Below are positions 13,057-26,483 of a stretch of DNA of 64,000 bases, in pieces. Both the position numbers and the translations under genes were made by a program. Origin of the DNA: Membranipora membranacea (Eukaryota > Bryozoa > Gymnolaemata > Cheilostomatida > Membraniporidae); the NCBI GenBank assembly GCA_914767715.1, contig OU612065.1, forward strand, positions 4,836,001 to 4,900,000. Reading direction: 5' to 3'. A model generated the notes under the pieces. That model had not been told where the DNA came from. It saw only the letters and a list, made by a program, of their open reading frames with translations, and did no database searches. The first letter of the stretch is position 1, and the number at the start of each line of letters is the position of its first letter.

Positions 13057-16000
13057 TTCGTTCTGAAAAAGTCAACATTACTCATCAAATGGGATTGAGA
13101 TTGATATTTAGATTGTTCATGATAAAAATTGTGGAATAAAAACTGAAATAATATGTTTTCTTTGTTTGATGTTGATAACAAAGAGTAAAAAATGCAAGAT
13201 CTTATCCTCTGGAAGGACAATACTTTGCGAAATGATATAATCAGATTATATGAATTGCATAAGTTATTTCAATCAGTAGCTTATAGATGAGACGATAAAA
13301 TATAGTAGATGAGTAATATTGATTTTAGAATCTGATTTACTGTCAGACTATCTAATGCTCTCAATAGCAAAACTATTCGCCAAATCCTGAGATCTGTAGA
13401 CTGGAGCACCCTACAAAAGATCAACAAATCTTTTAAACTAAGACCGTAAGGTTCACTTCATCCAAAAGCTGACACTCTCTGTTCACTTTTGGTATAGAGG
13501 CTACTTGGTAAATAATGGCAATCGACCATAGAGCAAGTGGGTATACGGATACCCCTCTTCATACAGGTCAGCAAAGGGAGAACATTGAGACCGCATCAAA
13601 ACATGAACAATGAATACTGAGATTCTGTCACCAGTTACTTTGTATATAAAGTTTCTTGAGTGCATAAGAACGCTATGTTACAAGAAATGAGATAAAAGCC
13701 GATCCTCCTCTTAGATGACCATAGTGATGTGAATCACTTAGCACTCTACATGCTCTACATGTGTAACACGTACTTGAATATGTGAGAGAATTACCAGTTT
13801 GGCGACTGTTACTGCTACCAATCAGAAAATGGTATAGGGTTATTGCCATATCAACGTTCAACTTCAATTGATAATCACCCCATAGAGTGAAGGAGTGATA
13901 TGGCAATGTTATGCAATAGGTATGTATCGGCTCAGAGATCTCTCACAGGTAACCAAACATGCCTCAGCTCCTCGGGGACAATACTCAAAAGCTTCGGCAA
14001 ACAGACAATGGAGCACACAATACCTCAAGGCAAGTTCCATATGCAATCAAGTAAAAATATCAGCTTTCAGAAGCTTTTGTGATTACATGGATCTACACAG
14101 TAAATGTGGTTAGTTGTCAAGTGATAGATGAAGCCTGAAAAATTCTATCAGTAGCTTAATTATTCGTAAAGCATTTTCAGATCATGCCACTCCTGACAGC
14201 AATAAACTAAACAAGTAAAATCTGGGAAGACAACCAAACAACGAGTTATATGTTAAGCTTCATAAGAGGTAACAAACAAGAATTCTCCCAAACCGAATAA
14301 ATAAAGAGATGTATCAGCGGGAAACAACATAACATCAGAACAACCTCTGGTAGTAAAGGAATTCAGGGAGTACCAGTGTTGCTCCATTTCTTTGGCGATC
14401 GATGAAGTTGGATTTTACAATGTTAAAAGGTAGACAGATCTTCATCTTCTTTACAGCTTGGTTTATCCCTTAGGTTCGTGAACCTATTGGAAGTCTCCGC
14501 CCATATTGCAGGATACTAGATAATTTCTGATTTAAAGCAGAAATTAAATTCTGACCTGTTGTGATTTAATCAAATTTCAGAGGGAATGGGCTGGACCTTC
14601 CTGTTTCAATAATACAGAATAATCACAGCTGTCATCCCAGTAGGGTAGAGTGTGATCAGAAACTTCAGATTAGTGGCACCAAAATTACCATCTAAACCAG
14701 AATAAACTGTGAAAATACACGGGATGTCAACACAACCTGTGAACTGAGGGATGGAGCTGGACATCACTTTGCCGGGAAAACTAATCAATCTAAAATTGAA
14801 GCACTCACCACCACATATTTACAGGTGTCATTTCAGATGAAGTTATGGAAATGATAACAAACTCTCACAACACCACAACATGAAGGCCCCACCTACACCA
14901 TGTAAAGGCTCTGATATGAGTGCTAGCTAACTGCTATCACGATAAGTATTGCATTTATTAAATCAATGAGCTGAAAGGTATAGTATTAGTAATTTTTGTC
15001 TCTGATAAACTGTCAAAACAAGCCTGGTTTTCATGTAAAATGATGTTGTTTTAAGATCTTCCCTGTTCTACCTGAGTGCATGTTAAGAAGTTGGTAATTT
15101 GAAGAATAAAGAGGGATTGATGACAGCATCACTGAAAATCACAGCCATTTGAACAGATAATCGATGACTTGATGGTCAAAGATCGCATATTTTGAGCTTA
15201 TCAAGAAATTTATCTGCCATCGGATTTACAATAATATTGAACAGTTGACAGTTAGTGAGCTTCAAGGTCGTATGATATCCATCCTGCCGTATGATATCCA
15301 TCCTGCCACATGATATCCACCCTGCCGAAAGTGGGAGTTCAGTACCTTATCAACAAAACCATCTCTGAAAGGTTATCACACCTTCGTCCATACATTCAAT
15401 CACACATATTAAATCATTCCGAGCGAATTCTGAGCAAACAAGTATATCCTTAATCAGCTCTTATACAGCTTCCATCCTTCTATCAATGTAATTTATTTAA
15501 TCATGACATTACTGTCCCAAGTCTGTAGGTATGAAGGTAGATATGCCGGCAGATCAGGAGATGAATGACATTATATCATGTCAAGTTATAGCTATAAGAT
15601 GAAGTACGTTGGAATGGTCCTAGACAGGAAGAGAAGCTGACATACCAAGTCAATCCCTTTCTAAACTGCCACATTATACATAGGTGATTTATCACAGCTT
15701 GGCCTGACATTTCTCTGGATTAGCTACCACTGGTACAAAGAAAAAAGTCAGAAAGCACTTTTTTATCCCTTTGACATCCCAAACACCGTCAAACTTGAAA
15801 TTAAGCTGTAGCTATATTACATGTTACAGACGGTCACTTGGTGCAGTATACATATATAATATAGATACATTTCTCAGATAAAGAACAAACTCAAAACTAT
15901 ACATTTTTTATTTTTCGCAATATGCAGCCAGGCTGCCACTCAGTCAAGGTGCCACTGAGTCAGGTTGCCAATCTGCCTGTTTTGTTACCTGGATTAAGTG

Positions 16001-19000
16001 TCAGGTGGAATGAAGTAGAAATGATGTGTCAGCCTCCACTTAGATTTCCATAATAGACTGCAGAGTGTGAAGGTAACATCTTCTCACAATACCAGCCAAG
16101 TGGTAGTTTCACTGAGTGCGAGATGCAGCTGAACTGTGAGCCAAGTCTACACATTGACAGCAAGCAGGTGTGCGTGTGAAAGCCGTAAGAAGTACACCCG
16201 TCAATGTAACACTGACATAGTCAAATCCTTCATGATCATATCACATCAATATGATTCCTGATGCATACCATGTAATTACCAACATCCTAAACGCATTGAT
16301 CAAGTTCTAATGTTACTCCACACACAGGGTTGCATTACCAATGACACAAATTACAGCCCATGGACAGCACTGCTGGCCTGTCACTGTTTGTGGGGTTAAT
16401 TCAACAGTTGTTAGAGGCGCCAATAAAACAACTGATCCTGTATGGTTTACAGACCAAGGTTGACTTACGACTGATGATACTTGATGCGAGAGTCTTCTAC
16501 CGATGTGATTACACAGTTAGCAGCCAGAAGGAAGTATACGATATGACATCACAATATTGGCAGCTATTCTGAAGAATCAAAATCCACCTTGCATTGCAAA
16601 ACCGATTGATTTGTTTTCCTTTCAGTGCACCGCATCCAAAACTTGGTGTTTCTGTGCATAGGTCATTCTAAACTCAATAAAACTGACAGCATCGAACCAT
16701 TGCTCTGCCAAAATGAGCTTGGGGGCCTCATTAACCGGATTCCAACACAAACACTTTACACAGACAGACAACTTTGAATGTGTTAACCCCACTGTTATAT
16801 AATAACATTCTCCCGGTACATAGTTCATAAACTTTAATGGAAAGCAGCCATAAACCAATCATATGGTATAAACATGTGGCAAAGAGGCTGGATGCTCCGA
16901 TACAATGAATCTAGGCTACATCAAGAAGGAACAGGTAGTATTTACACCCCAGTTTGCTACAAAACGGCAACTGAACATAAATCACAGCGTAAATTCTATC
17001 GAAACATTCAGTCCTTCATATCTCGCCAGTGAGATTCCTTCCATTGCTTGTTTGAACTATATTGCCAAATCAACAATTACAAGAAAACAAAACAACAAAA
17101 TAAACATTGTTCAGTCATATCTATGCTTCTGCCATACTCACTAATCTTTTAATAGTAGATAATGTTCAGCTTTCTCAAGTTTTCCATTCTGTTAGTATAG
17201 TGTATATCCATTCTAGCAAGTATGTCCAACCGAGGGGCTACACTAGTAGGACCACTCTTATCCTCAATCTGTAATCCAAGAGCGGTACGGGTAATCCATC
17301 CATGAATCAGGTAAAAAATATTAATCTTTATCACAGCTATGGCAAGTAAACCACTCAGTTACTGCCACAGCATTTCGTGGAGATTTGATGAAATCGGAAT
17401 GGTAACTAAGATCATAATACTGGCAACATCTTCACAACGCCAACAGTAAATAACCCATGTTCAGCAGACCAGAGACAACCTTAATTATTGATAATACAGG
17501 CTGAAAATAAATTTTTCACCTTCCGTACAGTTCACGTAGAGATAAGAGTATATTTCAAGAAATGTTCAAACAGTGGTCACGTAACCTGTTAGCGATAATG
17601 TCCTATCTGTAAGCCAAACATCGTTAGAAGTGATATGTAGGTGTTAGAGATGTGTAGCAGGTTTACTGCCACTGTATTAAGATAATGAGGTGTACAATAC
17701 CTTAACTTACAACTTGCCCTACAGTAGTAGACTTTTGAGATAGACATGTAATGCAAGTGAAGATCAAAGATAACATTACAAGAGTTTACACTGCATCGGT
17801 TCTTTGTATCAGAGCTATGTTGTTCTAATATTTCTATTATCATGTATCCAAAAGGACTCATCCCCCACAAGATACAATGCTAAGTGCCTACGGAATTCAT
17901 ATCTCATTCAAGTGGGTACCGCTTGTTATAAAATATACCAACCCATGCTTTCTTAGCGGCTGCTTATTGAACAAAAACTCTGATTGGGTTCTAATTATAC
18001 AATGACATACCAGTGTTATTCATGCATTTTTTGTAGATGATCTCAAACAATAATATGATAGACAGTGAAATTTGCTCACCTGGGTGTTTATGTCAAGGTA
18101 TCTATCTAATCAAGGAGTGTTTGATTGAATGTTAGTGAGAGCAATCACAAGTATCAATGTGTAAATGGAATGTTACGCTCAGCTCAGGAGGTGATCAAGA
18201 TGAATATTCAATATTTGCTGACTACTGAACAGACTGCTGACCTTTATATCTAGTAAAACACATAGCACTTATCTTAATGTGTTATAATTAGTTTGAAATC
18301 TGCCGACATCAGCGCTAATGAGCACCCAAGTTTTCTCACAGCACATAACCGCTGTAGATCGGGAAATATAAGAATATAAGGCTACCACCTTGACAGCTGA
18401 TACAAATATCATTATGTTGGTAAAATTGATGCATAACATGAGGTCAGAAATACACTATTATCAAAATAACGGCAGCAAACAGCATCTAATTAGTGAATTT
18501 GCTTGTTGATATAAAACTATATAACATATGGTACCAAATGCTAAGACAACTGCTGAACAGCCAGATCAAATACACTCAGTAATTAGTAAGCAGCTGAGTA
18601 TAAGTGAGTTATCGCAAACAATCAACTAGAGAATCGTAGTATCCTCACACACCTCTGAATGCAAGAATGCTCTGAACTTGCAGGGCATATACATAAAACA
18701 ATGAAAAATTACAAGGCTCATGAAAAACTATTAAAATTGACAAGGAAATCATGATAAGGGCTTTTGTGGAGTTATTTCCTCCCCCTCTGTGTTGGGATAA
18801 CCAGTAATATATTAGGATATAAGCCGATGCGACCGTAACCCCTCATAGGACATAATTAAAGATAGTCAGTAAATATGAGGAGGTTCATTCCCTGAATGGC
18901 TCACTATGTATCATCTCACCTCTTGACGTTAGCCCTTATCTCGAAGCCTCTATAAGTGTCATCAGGTTCGGGAGAAGTAGCATAAGCTTATTAGTATCCC

Positions 19001-20133
19001 ACTTGCGGAACTCATCTTGTTTACTCTGATGAAACCGCCGCATCTAGCAAAACCAGTTGCTCTAGAAGATATGTTCATCCGCATATTCTAATGAGAAATA
19101 ACAAGATAAGCGCAGTGAGTATTTAGCTTTCGGATAGCGCTACCAATAAACCTTTGAGAAGAGTGTAAATCATTCACTGAAAGGAGTGTGGGTTAAGGGG
19201 AGTGGTGGTCACTACCGAAAGGCATGCACTTTTGGAACCAGAAAAGCTTATCTCTAGGTCCTAGAATAAATATTTTTGTTGCTTCACTAAGGGTGACCAG
19301 TGCAGCAGCAGTCCACAAGATATTGGAAAAATGAGATAAGCAAACAATGGGAAGTTAATCTAAATTACGTGCAGCTCATAATGTTTTAGCCAATCGGAGA
19401 ATAACATGGATAGGATGAATGTTTTGGGCATATTTTGCGAAAGTCGCAGGACTGATTATTATTCAGTTTCTTTTCTTATAGATTGGGCGGTATTATTTAA
19501 ACTTGGCAAAATCACTTGGAGTCCCCACCCTTACCTCCAAAGACAATCACATAGTATTAGCATTTCTTGACATATTTGGGAACAAGAGCTCTTGCAGGAA
19601 TCTGATGACATATTTGCTCCCACCCTCCCTGGTTCAATCGAGATACCATTAGAACTGTCGCTGGTTTTATGGAGTTGTCTGCTCATCCATAAATTTGTTG
19701 TAATACTTGGAACATGAGAAGGATGAAGTCAACCGAATTTACTGAACAGCAACATATATAGTAGGGAAGACAGTACAATCAAGATTGTTGGTCATACCTC
19801 TAGAGAGCTCATGAGTAAGTATATGGGGTAAAACTGATCGAAACTCATATGGAACAACAAAATAAGAGAATCTCCTGTCCACATACAACCCATAACTGGC
19901 AACACAAAGATCACGGTCCTTTAAAACAATGATGTTATTAAATTTCTATAACAGCTAAAGAACTACTCAATCAATATGTAAAAACTTACTCATGTAAGGA
20001 AATCGAGAATTAGATGATTGACTTGCCTACTTGCTTACTTGGAAACTTAGCGTGTAGATGATAAGATTAATTCCCTGCTAGCTGGTGTTGACAAGGCCGC
20101 AAAGTTTAAATCTTAAGGACTGTACACAATTAG
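13057..20133. other. Gene-poor stretch; 5' flank of the unrecognised gene
   Basis: Apart from a spliced 5' UTR acceptor at 13,063-13,064 (tttttcag on the minus strand), I see no exon, RNA gene or transposon that can be supported in these 7 kb. Open frames are short, rich in rare residues and lack splice context. The stretch should hold the upstream non-coding exon and promoter of the gene starting at 13,056, but I cannot place them. A 19-bp tandem repeat at 15,269 is the only clear structure. Confidence 0.5.
15269..15325. repeat. 19-bp tandem repeat, three copies
   Basis: Three adjacent copies of cgtatgatatccatcctgc. The first two are identical and the third differs at three positions. No function is apparent. 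Confidence 0.9.
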
Positions 20134-20139
20134 TTTATT
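20134..20139 (-). terminator. Probable polyadenylation signal of the hnRNP H/F gene
   Basis: TTTATT on the plus strand reads AATAAA on the minus strand, about 200 bases past the hnRNP H/F stop codon. It is the first canonical hexamer I see downstream. Confidence 0.5.
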
Positions 20140-20271
20140 TATAAACAGAAGAAACAAAAATATTTACATTGTTACAAAGAGTTCATAAAAGAGAAAAAAA
20201 CTGCCAATTACCTTTACTAGTCTGAATGAACAACATTACATTTACGGATGATTACTAAAAAGAACTGATAG

Positions 20272-20310
20272 GGCCACCTGAAGCGGCCACCTGAAGCGGC
20301 CACCTGAAGC
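20272..20310. repeat. 13-bp tandem repeat in the hnRNP H/F 3' UTR
   Basis: Three perfect head-to-tail copies of ggccacctgaagc, which read gcttcaggtggcc in the mRNA. They start 25 bases after the stop codon and lie inside the predicted 3' UTR. Confidence 0.9.
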
Positions 20311-20334
20311 GCTACTGAGTGGCAAAATTTAGAT

Positions 20335-23300
20335 TTAAAAGTATGTGTTGCCAGCTCCCCCAGACATGCTGTTATATCCGCCGCCATAACCACCTGCAAA
20401 ACAGTTTAAACACTTTATTGTACCTATTTTCAACGCATGGCATCTACAGTCAGGACATATTCAAAGTCATGTAAATATATTTCCCTGTGGTAGATTTGCT
20501 GACCAGTTTATGCATAATTGACAACGATAGAATAATCAAACAATCTTTGTATTTCTGGTTTTTTCACTCAAAAGCCAATATCCGTATAAAATGATTTATT
20601 TGGATAACTAGCAGACCAAGGATTGAGTTTAGAGTAAACCATTATTTTAGAATGATCAAATGACAGGCAACTTACCACCTGATCCGCCATTAGAGTAACC
20701 GCCGCTACCGCCGCCTCTTCCAGAGCCACCCATCCTGCTGTAACAGTACATTAATCTCATTAATATCCTGTCAGCTATTAAAGTATCCTTTGTCAAGTTT
20801 TTAATGGAGGAAGTTATTGCAATCAGCTGGGCTAAATAAGATTTCTTCTCTATATTCCCATTTTATCCCTAATTAAAACTTTTCAATCACCAACACTTGA
20901 ATAGATATTTACGAAACAATAAAAAAAGATTGATGATTATAATGTAAGGATAACTTACGAGCCACCATTACCACTGCCTCCATATCTACCACCACCATCA
21001 CTACCATGTGAAGAGCCAAAGTCAGAGTCAAAGTTATTACTGGAGAATTGACCACCAGGAGCGTAACCACCCCCTCCTCCTCCACGGCCATTACCGACAG
21101 AAGTAGAGTTTAGAAACAACTCTATATATCTGTGCTCTGCAAAATGAGTATTGAAGGGTAAAGCCTGCTGTGATATATCAACTACAGTGGCAGCAGAGCT
21201 TACAGATCTATACACATCGAAATAATGAACTAGAAAAACGCTCACTGTAGTCTGACAATATAATATAGTTGAGTGACAATTGCTATTAATGTTCCAATAA
21301 TTTTAATCACTCTCCACACACTGGGGAGATGGGCAGCTGGGCAGCTGTGACACTTATTCTTTAATCTGATTGTACCCTCCTTTTTATCATTATCATGACT
21401 TCTGACTTTGATGAAGTATAAGTGAAGTGGTGGGACTTGTCATACCTAGGACACAACTGACGAATGTTAACACTCTCCCTCACGTTATTACAATGATACA
21501 GAGAAGATGGGTGTCATATTTGAACCACAATAGGAAGAGGCTGCTTCCTTAGAAACATAATTAATATAATTTCTCTTGCCATTTTTTCAACAGTCAAACG
21601 CTTCTTTTCATAACATTTTTCATCTTAGTGATAACAAAACACTCAATCAAATTGTCACCACAAAATAAGTGTGATCCTAGACAAAGACACCTGATTGGCT
21701 TTGTTACTGTTGCTTAAACTGCTTAAGAAGGCGTTGGTATTGTTCTTAGTTTGCAGCTGATCAGCTGATATGGCGCTGACCTGTAAACAGTCAGCTTATA
21801 GATAAACAAAGCTTCAGTACAGTAAGAAGTAGATTACAAAATGCTTCACAACTTTGTCACTGCCTACCCATATGAGATTTGTCTTTTTTCATAGCTTCAC
21901 ACGCTTCTTCATGGGACTCAAAATCCACATCAGCTTCACCAGATTTCCTGCCATCAGCGTTCATCCCGATAACTATTTCAACTGGCCGGAGATGTGCAAA
22001 GAACTTTGCAATGTCCTGAAACAAAGATGTATTATAATAATGGATGTGTTTTGAAGTATAACACAATTAGTGTGATTTTTAAACTTTTCTAGAGATCACA
22101 CATATTATTTAATTGCAGTCCTCCTACTGACATAATGACATTACTACAGAAGCAAACAACAAACCTGATCTGTTGCTGAAAATGGCAGTCCTCTCATATG
22201 TACAGAGTGTCCGGTAATACTAGGGTGATCAGCTCCATTACTACTAGCTGCTGCTCCACCACGGGAGCCTCCTCCACCCCGACCAGCACCTCTGCTGCCT
22301 CGTCCTCCTCGATTACCTCCTCCTCGGCCACCGCCGCCTCCAAAATCTACAATGACATTGTATATCCCCATGATCCCAGTAGGCACTTTGAGATTCCAAG
22401 TAATTTTTTGCACTCATCCAGAACATAACTTACTATACTAGTTGGCTTTGTATTCCGTGATTTGTTACACAATTCACCTAGAACTAAAGAATGGGGTTCT
22501 CATATTATTTTTTGAAGTTTATTGGATTGCGATAAGAGGTATCAGAATCACTCCAAAGACTCAACTCTCCTACCTTTGAATCTTCCAGCTGGAGGACCTC
22601 CGCCATATCGGTCCCTGCTTGGTGCACTGTAGGGATCATAACCTCCCCTTCCGCCCCCACCTCCATTACCACCATATCCTCCACCACCGTAACGATCTGG
22701 TCTCTCGTAAGGTGCTGGTCTCATTGGGCGACGACCTCCTCCTCCAGGAGGTCCACCAGAGGGAGGACCACCATATCCTCCTCCACCACCACCTCCGCGG
22801 TCCCCACCACCTGCCTGCTGGCGTACCTCCATCATTGTGCTTCTAAATAGCTCAATGTACCTAAAATTACACATCATATGCAATATTGCAGTTTTTTTAT
22901 GATAATATTGCCATCTTTACCAGATAATATCACTCTTCTCTCTTTCTCTTTCATCTCTCAATTGCCTTTCAACAAACTTTCAAGCCAAAAAATGTATTAA
23001 AAGAAAATCCCACATGATTTCATAGTTTTAGTACCCAATTGACCTATAAATAAGCACTCACATATGCCGAGATGCAAGATTCAACTTCAAATTACAAAAC
23101 ATATCACCACTTACTTTGTACCTAACCAGTCCTACCTCCCGGGATCCCGTCCGAGCCTACCAACCTCCCATAACCTCCACTTACAGGCATATAAAACAAT
23201 ATACCCGCAGTGGTGTATTGGCAGAGAGGTGCGCATAAGTTAATTAGCTGACCCTGCCAGCTGGTTAGCAAAGGCAGCCCTGTAAATGTTGCTGATGCGC

Positions 23301-24755
23301 TATCCTCCCACCAACCTGTGCCCAATTCTCTTCATATGTTTGTCGGAAATTGCCCTCTCAGCGACGCTTTGAGATACGAACTGTACGTATGCATCCCCTG
23401 AAGTCCTCCCGTTATGATCCGTCATCATCGTAATGCCATTAGGCACTATTTCATACCCTTCCCAAAGAAAAGTAACAAATCCACAACACATGTCACCATT
23501 GATATTAGGATGAGATAACAAGCTGGGTTATTCCAGATAAATATGAAGAAACAGGGACAGCGCCACTAACTATCATACCAGGTTCATGGTCTGTGAAATT
23601 TCAACGGGCCAACACCAGAATCTGACTGGACTAACTGTTTGACCATGGACCGGAAGTAGAGCAAGCAAAAGTTGTATATATTATTTCCTATCAAAGATGC
23701 AATTCATAGAACAAATACACATAGAAAAACAATATATTACTAAACAGCTGAATTGTTTAATGTTTGGAACAGAACAGTTATTAGGGATCAAGCAGTACTT
23801 ACCTGTATATCAGGTTACCATGATATATCAAAGTTTCATTAAATAGAATACAGCTTTACACAGTTCAACATACCTGAGAAAAATTGTACCATCTCTTCCT
23901 TACTACAACCGAATGGTAATCCTCTAAGTCTGAGAACACCTTCTGTAGCCTGAGTCGGATTCGGTCCCATCTTCCCAACAACATACTCCATCTCATCTCT
24001 GTTAGCCTCAAATACTAAAAATTTAGAGTTGTATATATCTAATGTTATTCTACACCCAGAAGTAATTGGGATTGATAATGCTGCTATATTGAACAGAATT
24101 ACTGTAATACACATTTTTCACTTCACTACTCATTACATCTTACCTTCAATGTATCTGCTTCCAATATGCTCCTTGTTGTGATTGAGGGCCTGCATTTGGT
24201 CATTGTGAGATACTACAGCAACATAAGCTTCACCACTGGGTCTGCCATCCCTTGTATATGTAAATGTGATTCCTGATTCACCTCCAGCTACGATGACATC
24301 TGAAGCGACAGAAAACTCACGTGCACACAATGGTTTACCTGTTCACATATGGCAACTATGATTTGACTCAAATGTAGTGGTAAGATCATGAAGATTAGTG
24401 TTTGGATGTGATTCAGCTTTGGGTGAACCTAAACCTCATATTGTGTCCTTGATGTTTAGGAATCTTAATGCTAGCTAGCATCAATATGGCTCACTCAGCG
24501 TACATAAGGTAAAGAGAATAAGTAATGTAAGCTCGCCATAAATGTCAGTACTTAAATCCAACAAAGGCTTCACTCCTCAAGAAAAATTTGACAACAGTAA
24601 AGCTGAAACTTACCATGGAAAAACTCCACAATTTCTGTTGATGTAGTCGAGAAGGGCAAGCCTCTAATCCTGACGAAGAACTCCTCACCTCCTGGGCCAC
24701 CATCATAGCCAGTTGGTTTGACATCCATGGACAACAAGGGAGTTGGTGCGCTCAT
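20335..24755 (-). CDS. HNRNPH1/HNRNPF-like: hnRNP H/F-type RNA-binding protein with three quasi-RRMs
   Basis: Nuclear protein of the hnRNP H/F family, which binds G-rich RNA and regulates splicing and 3' processing. Ten phase-matched exons: 24614-24755, 24144-24299, 23874-24014, 23316-23457, 22574-22860, 22165-22346, 21868-22015, 20959-21136, 20676-20737 and 20335-20393, about 498 residues (human HNRNPH1 is about 449). qRRM1 starts at VRIRGLPF (28-35), qRRM2 at [14 protein letters not shown] (127-140), and qRRM3 at [13 protein letters not shown] (338-350). Each domain carries the RGLPF signature and a late G-x-RYIE/V element. A Gly-rich linker (about 205-333) includes an RGG box, and the C-terminus is GGY-rich. 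The qRRM2 region is nearly superimposable on vertebrate HNRNPH. The acceptor of exon 9 is a NAGNAG (cagcag), so isoforms with or without one residue are possible. An acceptor at 24,777-24,778 puts a 5' UTR exon further upstream. Whether it is the H or F paralogue cannot be said. Confidence 0.95.
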
Positions 24756-24910
24756 TTTGGCACATCAAAGTTTAGCCTAGAACATAAATTAAAATAGTTA
24801 AGCTCATGTAATTGTGTACACAACACAATTTCATGAATATAGCTGAGAGTTTTTAAGTTTAGGAGCTGCACAAACAAGCACAACAGACTAGATTTTGTTT
24901 GGTCTGGCTG

Positions 24911-24954
24911 GGCTGGCCCTCCTGGTTAGCAACAAGCAACCAGGAGGGACAGCC
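24911..24954. repeat. 17-bp hairpin upstream of hnRNP H/F
   Basis: The arms ggctggccctcctggtt (24,911-24,927) and aaccaggagggacagcc (24,938-24,954) pair at 16 of 17 positions around a 10-nt loop. This stem is far more GC-rich than its surroundings. It lies in the first intron or 5' flank of the hnRNP H/F gene. Confidence 0.8.
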
Positions 24955-25619
24955 AATGTGAAATGAGCTCTGAAGACAGGAAACATGACAAGACAAACAC
25001 TACAGCATTAAATCAAGAATTAGTGTCTATGATTGATTGTTCTGTTATTGCAAGAACCTCTTACCTCTTCTTCTTTAGCACGTACTAGAACATAGCGTAA
25101 GCGGTACGCCTCATTAATTTCAAACCTTAGCCAGCATGTGATTCAAATCTGTCGCCTTGCGACTATTTTGCATAGCATTAATTAATGATTAAGTAATTTA
25201 ATATAAGTTTGAGGTCATCACTGTGACCCCAGCTTTGCACTATAAATTAGACTGAATAAACCATAATATTTCAATATTGGAGAGCTTAAGTTTGTCTGCT
25301 GCAATTCTTCCCCATTCTTAATTCATAACAGGGTGAAATTTACGTATAATAAATAATACTCACCTAAATTAGAAAATTACTGCTGCACAAAAGAAGAAAG
25401 TTCTCAATTGTAATATGGCTACCGGAAACAAATCGTTCTCCTAATTTAGGTCCATAGTGCAATGTTAATCATGAGCAAACTGGTTCGAGTCTTATCACCC
25501 ATTGATGTCTACATAGTTATAAATTACAAAGATCTCAGTGTTTGGCACATGATTTTGGGACTATTGTTCAATGGGCATATAACTCCAAGACAAAAGCAAA
25601 CATCATTGTGTTGATAAAC

Positions 25620-25810
25620 GAGGGACCTGATTAGAACCTTTGCTGTGCTAATAAACCAACTGTTGGCCTATTCGGCAACCACCAGCACTTGCAAATAGGT
25701 ATCCAGATTGGTTCTTAGTGCATATATTGATACAAGGTAAAATGGATAGCCCAGTTAGCACTGCTGTAGGGGTATTTGTCATAAGCGGATGGCCCCTTTA
25801 GATATATGTG
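25620..25810 (-). repeat. Dispersed repeat, inverted relative to the 42.6-kb copy
   Basis: The reverse complement of about 25,725-25,800 matches 42,605-42,695 closely: both carry ggccatccgcttatgac, then acccat/accc, gtgctaact or atgctaact, atccatttt/atccatttc and ccttgtatcaat in the same order. This is a mobile-repeat fragment of unknown class. Confidence 0.7.
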
Positions 25811-26237
25811 TGGCAAATGGCAATTTAACGGACACATTTTTAGCGCAACAATGGCGTTAAACTATATATACTTTTGCAACTGTAATAGGATCATGTAATT
25901 AAATTGGGTTTCAAGATTCAATTTATTTTGAACGGTTTTTAAACTTAGTTTGGAAAGCCCGTTCAACAAATTGAGTTGCACTCAATTGAAGATGGTGGAG
26001 ATTCCGTAAAGGATTTTTTGAGCGATGCATATCAAACAGCAACCAATCAATCAAACACCCTACCACAAAAGGACGACACTGCTTCCTCAGTAACGATATT
26101 CAAATTAAAAATAATATTTTCTGACATGTCCGATGTTGACTTTTAATTTCTAACCATGTCACAGAGGTGTTGCCCTCTTGTTCTTATCATTGATAGCAAT
26201 ACAACCAATCAACCAGTATCAAGTATAATATTATGAC

Positions 26238-26243
26238 TTTATT
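26238..26243 (-). terminator. Probable polyadenylation signal of DBT
   Basis: TTTATT on the plus strand (AATAAA on the minus strand) lies about 240 bases downstream of the DBT stop codon. Confidence 0.5.
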
Positions 26244-26483
26244 TACTTAGAAACTTGAGTTTCATTAAATGAGATTCCAAAAAATCAGGATACACTAAAT
26301 TCCACTACTAAAACAAACAGACAGACCAGTATGCTTCTCAAGTTGTTTAGATTTTACCAGATCAAATAATTTGGCACCAGAGCTGTACATGAAGCGAGAA
26401 TTTCCGTCACTTCTTTACAGCAATTAAAATAAAGATTTCATTTTGAAAAAAAAATTTCACTATCCGGTTTCAACTGCGACCCA

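Larger units (their letters stand above)
24777..26237. other. Flank between hnRNP H/F and DBT
   Basis: This should contain the non-coding first exon of the hnRNP H/F gene. A possible donor is at about 25,070 on the minus strand (GAAGAG|gtaaga). No coding exon is visible. It also holds a short hairpin (24,911) and a dispersed repeat (25,620). Confidence 0.45.

Noticed and set aside
23122-23190. An extra Gly-rich alternative exon in the hnRNP H/F gene ([12 protein letters not shown]).
   Set aside because: The acceptor is weak (tgtaag) and the neighbouring exons already join in phase without it.
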